Shown: positions 38,135 to 45,158 of the stretch, piece by piece | Layout of the letters: each line of letters begins with the position of its first letter | How positions within the stretch are numbered: position 1 is the first letter of the stretch | Assembly (NCBI RefSeq): GCF_003625485.1 | Contig: NZ_RAIR01000004.1 | Coordinates: 124,001-188,000 of the forward strand | Direction of reading: 5' to 3' | Source of the DNA: Butyrivibrio sp. CB08 | GTDB lineage: Bacteria; Bacillota; Clostridia; Lachnospirales; Lachnospiraceae | Length of the DNA: 64,000 nucleotides | Notes under the pieces: generated by a model | Seen by the model: the letters and a program-made list of their open reading frames with translations, nothing else | Databases searched by the model: none | What the model was told of the DNA's origin: nothing | Program-made: the position numbers and the translations under genes

Positions 38135-38590
38135 TTAAACAACTCCCTTGCGCAGGATGATGTTGGCGTACAGTGCTTTTTCAGAGGTCATGATGACGCA
38201 GCAGGATTTCTCCCTGGTCTGGTCATAGAACTTCCATTTGTTGATCTCTTCAAAAGCTCCCGCTCCGCGCTCGTCATACTTTGCAACTATTTTTTTGTAC
38301 TCATCCCAGATGGGGGTATCGAGCTTACCTACGTCTCCTGGCTCAAGGCTCATAAGTACGCAGGGCGCATGCATCTCTTCGTTTCTGTCAGGGTACGTAT
38401 CCAGCGGAAATACCTGTAATATTGCATCCAGGATCTCCGGCACTCCGTGTCCGTCAAGCCTTATCACCGGCTTTCCAAAGGAGTGTCCCGGGAAATTTCC
38501 GTCTGCGATTGTGATCTCATCTGTGTGTCCCATCTCGCACAAAACCTTAAGAAGCTGCGGAGACAGGATAGGTGGAATTCCTTTTAACAT
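38135..38590 (-). CDS. fucU: RbsD/FucU-family sugar mutarotase
   Basis: A 151-residue protein of the RbsD/FucU fold, close to L-fucose mutarotase. The motif MLKGIPPILSPQLLKVL at the N terminus, MGHTDEITIADGNFPGHS with the catalytic His, and the C-terminal TSEKALYANIILRKG are family marks. It converts between alpha and beta sugar anomers. Downstream are a zinc dehydrogenase and an aldo/keto reductase, so it probably feeds them. A LacI-type operator lies 59 bases upstream, in the leader. Fucose is an inference. Confidence 0.88.
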   Translation of the reverse strand: MLKGIPPILSPQLLKVLCEMGHTDEITIADGNFPGHSFGKPVIRLDGHGVPEILDAILQVFPLDTYPDRNEEMHAPCVLMSLEPGDVGKLDTPIWDEYKKIVAKYDERGAGAFEEINKWKFYDQTREKSCCVIMTSEKALYANIILRKGVV

Positions 38591-38648
38591 CTGCTTTCTC
38601 CTTTCTGTGGCGGGAAAAGAAATCCAGTCACCAATTCACTTTTTTGAT

Positions 38649-38668
38649 AGAGCGAAACGTTTCGCTCT
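38649..38668. promoter_or_regulatory. LacI-family operator
   Basis: AGAGCGAAACGTTTCGCTCT is a perfect 20-base palindrome with the central CG of LacI/GalR operators. It lies between the lacI-type gene and the fucU operon, so the neighbouring regulator probably controls fucU, the dehydrogenase and the reductase. Confidence 0.83.
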
Positions 38669-38682
38669 CCCCTAAAAAAATA

Positions 38683-38696
38683 TGAGCTAATGCTCA
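38683..38696 (-). terminator. Short terminator hairpin at the end of the LacI gene
   Basis: TGAGC-ATTA-GCTCA begins at the LacI stop codon and is followed by TATTTTTTT on the minus strand. The stem is only five pairs, so termination may be partial, letting some lacI transcript reach fucU. Confidence 0.6.
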
Positions 38697-39695
38697 GGGC
38701 AGGCTCTTAACTGAGCTGCCCTCTATAAGCCTGGTATCAAGAGATATCTCTTTTGGCTGATCTAAAGACCCGCTGTCTATGCGGCCAAGCAGCATTTCAA
38801 CTGCCTTTTCGCTCATCTCCTGAAGTGGCTGTTCCACCATGTAAACCGGTGGATTAATGAGGTGGAAAATTATCTGGTCATCAAAGCCCAGAATCGATAT
38901 ATCCTCAGGACACTTAAGTCCTGATTCATTAACTGCCATCATGGCTCCGAGGGTTATCTCGTAGTTGTCTGTAAACACCGCTGTTGGGCGCTCCCTAAGT
39001 GCCAGAAGCTTTTTCATGTTCTCGTATCCCCAGGCAAGGGAATGACTTCCAAGGCAAACGTACTGTTTATTTACCTTGACCCCGGCCTTCTTCATAGCCT
39101 GCTTAAATCCCTCGTAGCGCTCTCTTCCTGTGTATTCCTTCTTGGAGGCTATTATGGCGATCTTTTTGTGGTTGTTCCTAAGAAGGACATCCATGGCATT
39201 TATCACTGCCGCGCGGTTATCGATCTTTACGCAGTCAAAAGAGCCATCGGTGAGAGCTCTGTCCAGAAGCACGACCGGAACGTTTCGCTTTCTGGTACAG
39301 TCAAGAAAAGCAGCAGTTTCTGAAACAGGAATTACGATGATGCCATCTACCTTTCTGCCAAGAAGGTGTTTAACATTCTGCTCCTCCTGCTCCTCGTCGT
39401 TGTTGGAATCGCAGATAAGTATCCCATATCCATGGCGCCTTAAAATCTCACTAAGGAAATGCAGGAGCTGTCCGCAGAATGGACTGTCCACACTGTGAAC
39501 CATGATCCCAATGGTCCTGGTCTTTTTGGTAACAAGACCTCTTGCGATCTCGTTGACCTCGTAGTTTAACTCCTTTATGGCAGCTTCTATCTTTACTCTG
39601 TTTTCCGGTAGAACATTTCCGCCGTTAAGGTACTTGGAAATAGTAGCAAGGGATAATCCTGTTCGCTCTTTGATATCAATAATTGTGGCTGGCAT
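38694..39695 (-). CDS. LacI/GalR-family transcriptional regulator
   Basis: A 333-residue repressor-type protein. The N terminus has the helix-turn-helix TIIDIKERTGLSLATISKYLNGG and hinge helix NEIARGLVTKKT, followed by a periplasmic-binding-type effector domain (TIGIMVHSVDSPFCGQLLHFLSEIL). It sits in the middle of the alpha-galactoside locus, after a GH36 gene (22 bases away) and before fucU. The palindrome at 38649-38668 is the obvious operator. Target choice and effector are inferred; galactosides or fucose are the likely ligands. Confidence 0.9.
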   Translation of the reverse strand: MPATIIDIKERTGLSLATISKYLNGGNVLPENRVKIEAAIKELNYEVNEIARGLVTKKTRTIGIMVHSVDSPFCGQLLHFLSEILRRHGYGILICDSNNDEEQEEQNVKHLLGRKVDGIIVIPVSETAAFLDCTRKRNVPVVLLDRALTDGSFDCVKIDNRAAVINAMDVLLRNNHKKIAIIASKKEYTGRERYEGFKQAMKKAGVKVNKQYVCLGSHSLAWGYENMKKLLALRERPTAVFTDNYEITLGAMMAVNESGLKCPEDISILGFDDQIIFHLINPPVYMVEQPLQEMSEKAVEMLLGRIDSGSLDQPKEISLDTRLIEGSSVKSLP

Positions 39696-39716
39696 CTAAG
39701 TATTCCTCTCAAATTT

Positions 39717-41801
39717 CTATCTACTTAACAATACTGCCACAGCATCAAAAGCCTGGTCAAATCCTATTTTCAAACAGGAATCAGATATCCTGATATCGTG
39801 CCCTTCCGCCTCGAAGACGTCTTCAACCACATATCCCTCTTCAAGAGGTATCTCTATTTCCTGAGGACCTTCATGCTCAAAGGTATGAACTATAGCAAGG
39901 GCCTTGCCATTATCTCCGTATCTTACGGACGCCTGATAATCCTTAAGGGCTCTGTTTGATGTCTGGAATGGTCCATACATTCTGGTCACGCCATTTGCGA
40001 TGATGGGAGATACCTTCTTGTAGAACGCTGTTCCCTCATCGGTAACTTCCCACTGCTCCTTGGAAAGATCGAACACATCTCCAGAAATACACAGCGCTCC
40101 GTACATTCCGGCGCTTATGGAATAGGCAATCCTCTTTAGAGGGTCTGATGCCCTAAGCACTGACCAGATCTGACTCTTTTGCGGAAGAATCAAGCTCTGG
40201 AGATCTGCTGCGATAACCGGGATCTCTTTTTCCTCGTGGGCATCTGAAAATGACAGGAAGTCTGCCAGCTCCATGAACCCTGGTTCAAGCCTGTGTCCGC
40301 CTGAAGAGCAGACTTCGATGGCAATTCCTGGAACCTCTCGCCTTATCTTTTCATAGAACTTCCTGGTGGCTTCCACACACTGGCGAAGTCCTTCGCCGTA
40401 GCTCTCAGCCCCGTCACATCCAATTCCAATGGTGTCGTTGTAATCTATCTTGATGTACTTAAATCCGTTGTCGTTGAGGAAATCTATAACCTTCTTAGTA
40501 AGGTAGTCTTCAACCCACTTCTGTCTCATGTCCCAGAATCTTCTGGTTCCTGAGATGATGACCTTGCCATCCCTTGTAAGAAGGTGCGGTGTATCTGTAA
40601 CTGCATCTGCATCCTTGCCCACAACTTCGAGCTCAAACCAGATACCCGCCTTCATGCCGGCGTCGTTTATCTTCTTAACTACGCTCTTTAATCCATTTGG
40701 GAACAGGTCAGAAGCAACTCTCCAGTCGCCCATGTTGTCCTGCCAGCCCTTGACGGAATCAGCGTACCAGCCAGCATCAATGACAAAGTAGTCGTATCCC
40801 CTGCCCTTGATCACAGCAAGGATCTTATCTATGTTCTCCTCACTGGGTTCGCCCCAGGTGGTGCAGTATTCGTTAAAGAAAAGCGGAAGATCTTTTACCC
40901 TCTGGTTATCCAGAAGCTTATCTTTCTGAACATCAAGGAGTCTGTCGCATACCATCTCAAAGTCCTCTGCTGCCACTGTCACATAGCATTCCGGAGTGGC
41001 AAAAGAACTGCCGGCTTCGATAACCTTTCTCCAGTGACCAAACTCATAGTCCGCTATTCCGCAGGTGATTGAAAGATTCTCATCCATGCGGACAGCCTCT
41101 ATCTGCCATGAGGAGGATGCTGCCAAAGTCATAGCCCAGATAACACCAGCCTCTTTATCTTCCACTGCTGCAAATGGGAAGTATCCGCGGATAGGCATAG
41201 AACCTGTAGTTCCAAACTTCTCGCAGCGAACACCAAATCTTGCCCAGGAGGGCTCAAGCATCAGGTCTTCTATGGAGTCCTGAGCATGCCTTCCCTCTGC
41301 GCTCCAGCGACTTCTGAATCTGTGAAGCACGAGCCTTCCAGTGGCTTCGTCCCCGGCAAAGGGCGTGATGCCAGAAAGGCTCATGGAAGAAAGGGCTTCA
41401 ATAGTGATATCTGTATCTGAATCGTTATAAACTTTTGTAAAAATACGGAGAGCTCTGGAACCTTTTTTGTAGATGACAACGTGCTCCAGTCTCATTCCAT
41501 CAGGAGACTTAAGGGTGGTCGTAATCTCTTTTCTCTGATCTGTCTCAGTAACGTCCTGAGAGACATAGGTAAAGGACATGGTCATACCGCTGTTGTGCCT
41601 GGTCATTCCTGCAGCGAAGCCAATGCAGGAAGAATCTCCAAGGCAGGATATCTGAACCATGGGATCCGGTCTTCCTTTTTCCCACCTGGCCCCGTCAGCA
41701 TTTCCTGGAACCATGGAAAAAGAAACCAGTCCCTCCGGAGATATTACGTATATCGCATTCATATCCCCAAGAGATATGATCTTCACCTGTTTGTCACTCA
41801 T
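39717..41801 (-). CDS. GH36-family alpha-galactosidase-like enzyme, divergent copy
   Basis: The 694-residue enzyme has the GH36 plan: an N-terminal beta-supersandwich, then a TIM barrel. Barrel signatures include YFVIDAGWYAD, the nucleophile Asp in YIKIDYNDT, CSSGGHRLEPGF and a SDAHE acid/base region. These differ from the canonical versions in the second copy at 45159 (WDMNR, SSGGNRFD, SDNTDA). It has no signal peptide, so it acts on imported oligosaccharides. It follows the two permease genes. Alpha-galactosidase or alpha-N-acetylgalactosaminidase are both possible. Confidence 0.85.
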   Translation of the reverse strand: MSDKQVKIISLGDMNAIYVISPEGLVSFSMVPGNADGARWEKGRPDPMVQISCLGDSSCIGFAAGMTRHNSGMTMSFTYVSQDVTETDQRKEITTTLKSPDGMRLEHVVIYKKGSRALRIFTKVYNDSDTDITIEALSSMSLSGITPFAGDEATGRLVLHRFRSRWSAEGRHAQDSIEDLMLEPSWARFGVRCEKFGTTGSMPIRGYFPFAAVEDKEAGVIWAMTLAASSSWQIEAVRMDENLSITCGIADYEFGHWRKVIEAGSSFATPECYVTVAAEDFEMVCDRLLDVQKDKLLDNQRVKDLPLFFNEYCTTWGEPSEENIDKILAVIKGRGYDYFVIDAGWYADSVKGWQDNMGDWRVASDLFPNGLKSVVKKINDAGMKAGIWFELEVVGKDADAVTDTPHLLTRDGKVIISGTRRFWDMRQKWVEDYLTKKVIDFLNDNGFKYIKIDYNDTIGIGCDGAESYGEGLRQCVEATRKFYEKIRREVPGIAIEVCSSGGHRLEPGFMELADFLSFSDAHEEKEIPVIAADLQSLILPQKSQIWSVLRASDPLKRIAYSISAGMYGALCISGDVFDLSKEQWEVTDEGTAFYKKVSPIIANGVTRMYGPFQTSNRALKDYQASVRYGDNGKALAIVHTFEHEGPQEIEIPLEEGYVVEDVFEAEGHDIRISDSCLKIGFDQAFDAVAVLLSR

Positions 41802-41825
41802 TTACTAAGCTCCCCGAAAAATGTA

Positions 41826-42650
41826 TTACAGTTTTCCTCCAGAGGTTGCGATGCCTTCGATGAACTGCTTCTGGAAGAAGATGTAGATAATGATCATTGG
41901 CACGCAGGAAATAAGCGCTGCCATCATAAGCTCTGGGTATTTTTGCTGGTACTGACCGTTCATCTTGGCAAGAGCACTGGCCAGTGTAGTTGCTCTGTTG
42001 TCAGGGCAGACGATCATTGGCCACATCAGATCCTTGTATGCGAACACTGCTGTGAAGATACCAAGGGCCACCATTGATGACTTGGTTAAGGGTGACATGA
42101 TATACACAAAGGTCTGTGGAATGTTGCAGCCATCCAGTCTTGCTGCCTCCTCAAGGTCCTTTGGAAGCTGCATATAAGCCTGACGAAGAAGGAATGTTCC
42201 AAAGGCTGAAACGATACCCGGGAAAACAAGGCCCCAAACAGTGTTTGTGAGATGGAGCTTGCTGACCATAACGTACTGAGGAATGATGAAGATCTGAACA
42301 GGGATCATCATCTGCAAAAGAACTACAGCAAACATAAGGTTCTTTCCATTAAACTGAAGTCTTGCAAATGCATATCCGCTGAGGGTGGCGGTAAGAACCG
42401 CAAAGAGGATCCTGAGGGCCACCATTAAAAGTGTGTTTATATAAAGCCTTACGAAATCCATGGCCTTGACTACATTTCCAAAATTCTGGGTCTGCCACAC
42501 TCTTGGCACGATTACGAATGGATCAACCTGCATTGTCTCTGCAGTGGTCTTAAAGGCCGTAAGGAACATCCATAGGAAAGGTACCAGCATTGTGATAGAT
42601 ACAAGTATCAGAACTACATAGATGCAAATATTTGCTACTGATCTTTTCAT
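41826..42650 (-). CDS. Carbohydrate ABC transporter permease, MalG type
   Basis: About 274 residues from ATG 42650, behind AAAGGAGG. It has six membrane helices and the EAA-type loop EEAARLDGCNIPQTFVYIMSP, which contacts the ATPase. N-terminal ICIYVVLILVSITMLVPFLWM and C-terminal FFQKQFIEGIATSGGKL are typical of the MalG/ AraQ (CUT1) group. It is the partner of the upstream MalF-type gene. No ATPase gene is present; a shared MsmX-type ATPase is normal in Firmicutes. GH36 enzymes on both sides suggest alpha-galactosides as cargo. Confidence 0.92.
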   Translation of the reverse strand: MKRSVANICIYVVLILVSITMLVPFLWMFLTAFKTTAETMQVDPFVIVPRVWQTQNFGNVVKAMDFVRLYINTLLMVALRILFAVLTATLSGYAFARLQFNGKNLMFAVVLLQMMIPVQIFIIPQYVMVSKLHLTNTVWGLVFPGIVSAFGTFLLRQAYMQLPKDLEEAARLDGCNIPQTFVYIMSPLTKSSMVALGIFTAVFAYKDLMWPMIVCPDNRATTLASALAKMNGQYQQKYPELMMAALISCVPMIIIYIFFQKQFIEGIATSGGKL

Positions 42651-42664
42651 GACTGCCTCCTTTC

Positions 42665-43552
42665 TTACTCGTAATGAACCCATTTCTTCTGACCTATGAG
42701 CTGCACAATTGTAAGCAGCAATATAACAGCCAAAAGAACTACAACAACAGTTGCACCGTATCCCTTCTTACTCTGTTCAAAGGAATACTTGTAGAACAGA
42801 AATACCAGGGACTGTGTCTTTTTCCATGCGGGATTGTTAAGGTCGATCATCATGTAGATAAGGTCGAATACCTGCATGGCTCCGATGATCCTTGTGACAA
42901 GCACAAAGAAGATAGTAGGTGATATAAGTGGAATGGTTATGTTTATCAGCTGATGCCATCCGTTGGCGCCGTCAAGTGAGGCTGCCTCGTAGTAGTCTCC
43001 GGGAACCTCCTGAAGGCCCGCAAGGAACAGAACCATGTTGTAACCAATAACTGACCAGATACCGATGGCAGCTATGGAATAGATGGCTATCTTTGGATCA
43101 GATATCCAGTTGACCTTGATGTGGAACACGTTGTTGATAAGACCAAAATTTGAGTTGTACAGCCACTTCCAAACCATGGCTATAGCTGCAGGTGCAACTA
43201 CCATTGGCAGGAAGAAGATGGTTCTGAAAACGTCTCTTCCTTTGAGCTTTTTGTTGAGCAGGACTGCCAGCAAAAGAGCTATCACAATCGAAAGTGGAAC
43301 CTCAACAATGGCATACTTGGCTGTGTTCCAAAGTGTCTGCCAGATCTCACCATCTCCAAGGACCTTCTGGTAATTTGCAAGACCAACGAATTTATTGCCC
43401 TTGCCAAAATCTCCCGTCTTATAGAAGCTCTGTTTGATCGTATCGATCATCGGATAGATATTAAGCACAAATAGTCCGAGCATTGTTGGAAGAATGAACA
43501 GCCATCCCCAGATAAATTCACTTTTCTGTCTTGATGTTAACTTCTTATTCAC
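42665..43552 (-). CDS. Carbohydrate ABC transporter permease, MalF type
   Basis: 295 residues from GTG 43552, which follows AAGGAGATACCC; a longer ATG frame reaches back to the hairpin and has no ribosome binding site. Six membrane helices start at WGWLFILPTMLGLF, and the EAA loop EAASLDGANGWHQLINITIPL is present. This is a CUT1 family permease, paired with the MalG-type gene 14 bases downstream. A stable terminator-like hairpin (43594-43622) separates it from the binding protein gene, so expression of the permeases should be lower than that of the binding protein. Confidence 0.92.
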   Translation of the reverse strand: MNKKLTSRQKSEFIWGWLFILPTMLGLFVLNIYPMIDTIKQSFYKTGDFGKGNKFVGLANYQKVLGDGEIWQTLWNTAKYAIVEVPLSIVIALLLAVLLNKKLKGRDVFRTIFFLPMVVAPAAIAMVWKWLYNSNFGLINNVFHIKVNWISDPKIAIYSIAAIGIWSVIGYNMVLFLAGLQEVPGDYYEAASLDGANGWHQLINITIPLISPTIFFVLVTRIIGAMQVFDLIYMMIDLNNPAWKKTQSLVFLFYKYSFEQSKKGYGATVVVVLLAVILLLTIVQLIGQKKWVHYE

Positions 43553-43593
43553 GGGTATCTCCTTAAAAAGTTTGTAATCTGTTACTTTAAAAA

Positions 43594-43622
43594 TGCGCCC
43601 AGGGAGCATTTCCCTGAGCGCA
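43594..43622 (-). terminator. Intercistronic terminator-like hairpin between binding protein and permeases
   Basis: On the minus strand a 12-pair stem (TGCGCTCAGGGA with TCCCTGGGCGCA, one G-U) with a 5-base loop is followed by TTTTT. It lies after the solute-binding gene and before the permeases; partial termination here would give excess binding protein. Confidence 0.85.
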
Positions 43623-43661
43623 CCCCTTCTATTCTACCATTTTAAGTAGTAGGACTCATCA

Positions 43662-45011
43662 TTACTCTTCAGCAAGATCTGCGTTCATCTCTGCTGCAAT
43701 ATCCTTGCAGACTTCGTCTACAGGCTTCTCACCTGTCCAAGCATCCTGAAGCTTCTCGATCATCATGTCTTCCCAAACTGTTGTGTCTCTTGAGTAAGGT
43801 CTGAATACGAGCTTAGCATCAAGCATCTTCATGTGACCATTGAGGTCGAATGCAGGAACTGAGTTAACCCATGCATCTGATGTTCCCATGTAAGCTGACA
43901 TTGTTACACCAAGCTCTGCCTGCTTAAGCTGGCCTTCCTTGGATGTAAGGTACTCGATAAGTGACCATGCTGCTTCTGGGTTCTTGGTGTTAGCTGCTGC
44001 TGCCCATCCAAGTCCGTTGTAGATAGATACACGGTCTGAAGGATCATTTGTGTATGGAAGAACTGCTACGTCACAGTTTGCTGCTGTGTACTCGTTGTCA
44101 CGATAACCAGCGAGCATCCATGAACCGTTGATTGACATAGCAACCTTGCCTGCCTGAAGGAGCTCGTTAGGAGCTGTCTCAGAAACAGTTGCAAGATCTG
44201 GGCAGGAACCCTCAGCGATCATATCTGTGAAGAGCTTAACTGCTTCGATGGTCTTAGGATCATCCATACCAGATGTCTTCTTGTCGTCGCTGATTACGTA
44301 TCCGCCGTAAGAATAGATTGTGTTGTAGTAACCTTCCTGGTTGTTACCTGGAGCAATTGCATATCCCCAGTGATCAGCATTTGTAAGCTTCTTAGCATTT
44401 TCTGCGAAGTCTTTCCATGTCCATGTGTCATCTGGGTAAGCTACGCCCATCTCATCGAAGATGGTCTTGTTGTACCAAAGAGCGATTGTATCGATATCCT
44501 TTGGTACTGCGTACTGCTTGCCATTTGACTGGTAAAGCTTAACGATGCCTTCGTAGTAGTTATTAAGATCGATCTTGTCGCTTGCTGCGATAAGGTCTGT
44601 AAGATCAAGGAGCTGATCGTTCTCCATGTACTTCTGTGCAACGTTTGAGTGCATCCAGAATACGTCTGGAAGCTCGCCGCCTGTTGCGCCTGCTTCAAGA
44701 AGTGTCCAGTAGTTGTTCCAGTCTACTACCTGAATAGTAGCCTTAACGCCTGACTGTGCGCTCCACTCGTCAACTATCTGCTGAAGTCCGGGTCTCTGGC
44801 CCTCATCCCATATTGTTACTGAAAGTTCACCCTCAACACTGCTTCCGATGCTCTCTGGTGCAGCTTCCTCTGCTGCTGGAGCTTCTGCTGCTGGAGCCTC
44901 GGCTGCTGGAGTCTCAGCTGCAGGTGTCTCTGCAGGAGCTGATCCGCCACAACCAATAACTGAAGCTGCGGTAAGTGCGCTTAATAAGATCGCAAGTACT
45001 TTCTTTTTCAT
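43662..45011 (-). CDS. Sugar ABC transporter solute-binding lipoprotein
   Basis: The 449-residue protein has a lipoprotein signal with SVIGC, lipidated at Cys21, then a low-complexity Ala/Pro/Glu linker with several repeats of an ETPAAE/EAPAAE unit (residues about 25-52). The rest is a family 1 solute-binding fold: VTIWDEGQRPGLQQIVDEW, the hinge-region LPDVFWMHSN, and ALWYNKTIFDEMGVAYP. It captures the substrate for the two permeases. The AGGAGGG ribosome binding site is strong. Alpha-galactosides such as raffinose or melibiose are likely, by neighbours only. Confidence 0.92.
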   Translation of the reverse strand: MKKKVLAILLSALTAASVIGCGGSAPAETPAAETPAAEAPAAEAPAAEEAAPESIGSSVEGELSVTIWDEGQRPGLQQIVDEWSAQSGVKATIQVVDWNNYWTLLEAGATGGELPDVFWMHSNVAQKYMENDQLLDLTDLIAASDKIDLNNYYEGIVKLYQSNGKQYAVPKDIDTIALWYNKTIFDEMGVAYPDDTWTWKDFAENAKKLTNADHWGYAIAPGNNQEGYYNTIYSYGGYVISDDKKTSGMDDPKTIEAVKLFTDMIAEGSCPDLATVSETAPNELLQAGKVAMSINGSWMLAGYRDNEYTAANCDVAVLPYTNDPSDRVSIYNGLGWAAAANTKNPEAAWSLIEYLTSKEGQLKQAELGVTMSAYMGTSDAWVNSVPAFDLNGHMKMLDAKLVFRPYSRDTTVWEDMMIEKLQDAWTGEKPVDEVCKDIAAEMNADLAEE

Positions 45012-45069
45012 CTTTTTCCCTCCTGATACAATACTGTTCTCTGACTATACGTTATTTTGATAGCCTTCC

Positions 45070-45100
45070 CCTGATTGCAGTTTAATCATAAACAATCAGG
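45070..45100. repeat. Imperfect inverted repeat in the binding-protein leader
   Basis: Arms CCTGATTG plus TTTA and TAAA plus CAATCAGG pair with a 3-base bulge (CAG) and a 4-base loop. There is no U-run, so it is not a typical terminator. It could stabilise RNA ends or bind a regulator upstream of the solute-binding gene. Confidence 0.5.
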
Positions 45101-45133
45101 CATGTAATGTGTATGTTAGTTTGTGTCGTTTTG

Positions 45134-45155
45134 ATGTCATTTTGTGATATGACAT
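45134..45155. promoter_or_regulatory. ATGTCAT-N8-ATGACAT inverted repeat, candidate operator
   Basis: Seven-base arms ATGTCAT and ATGACAT with an 8-base spacer lie just after the GH36 gene and 123 bases before the binding-protein start. The core ATGTCA/TGACAT is shared with the palindrome at 47467-47483, in front of the AraC and GH36 genes. Confidence 0.5.
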
Positions 45156-45158
45156 AGA

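Noticed and set aside
39268..39283. GGAACGTTTCGCTTT, a half match to the LacI-type operator
   Set aside because: It lies within the LacI coding sequence, only one arm matches, and position gives no clear role.
44858..44940. Repeated short units in the binding-protein gene
   Set aside because: They encode an Ala/Pro/Glu linker after the lipid anchor, common in binding lipoproteins; not a CRISPR or mobile element.
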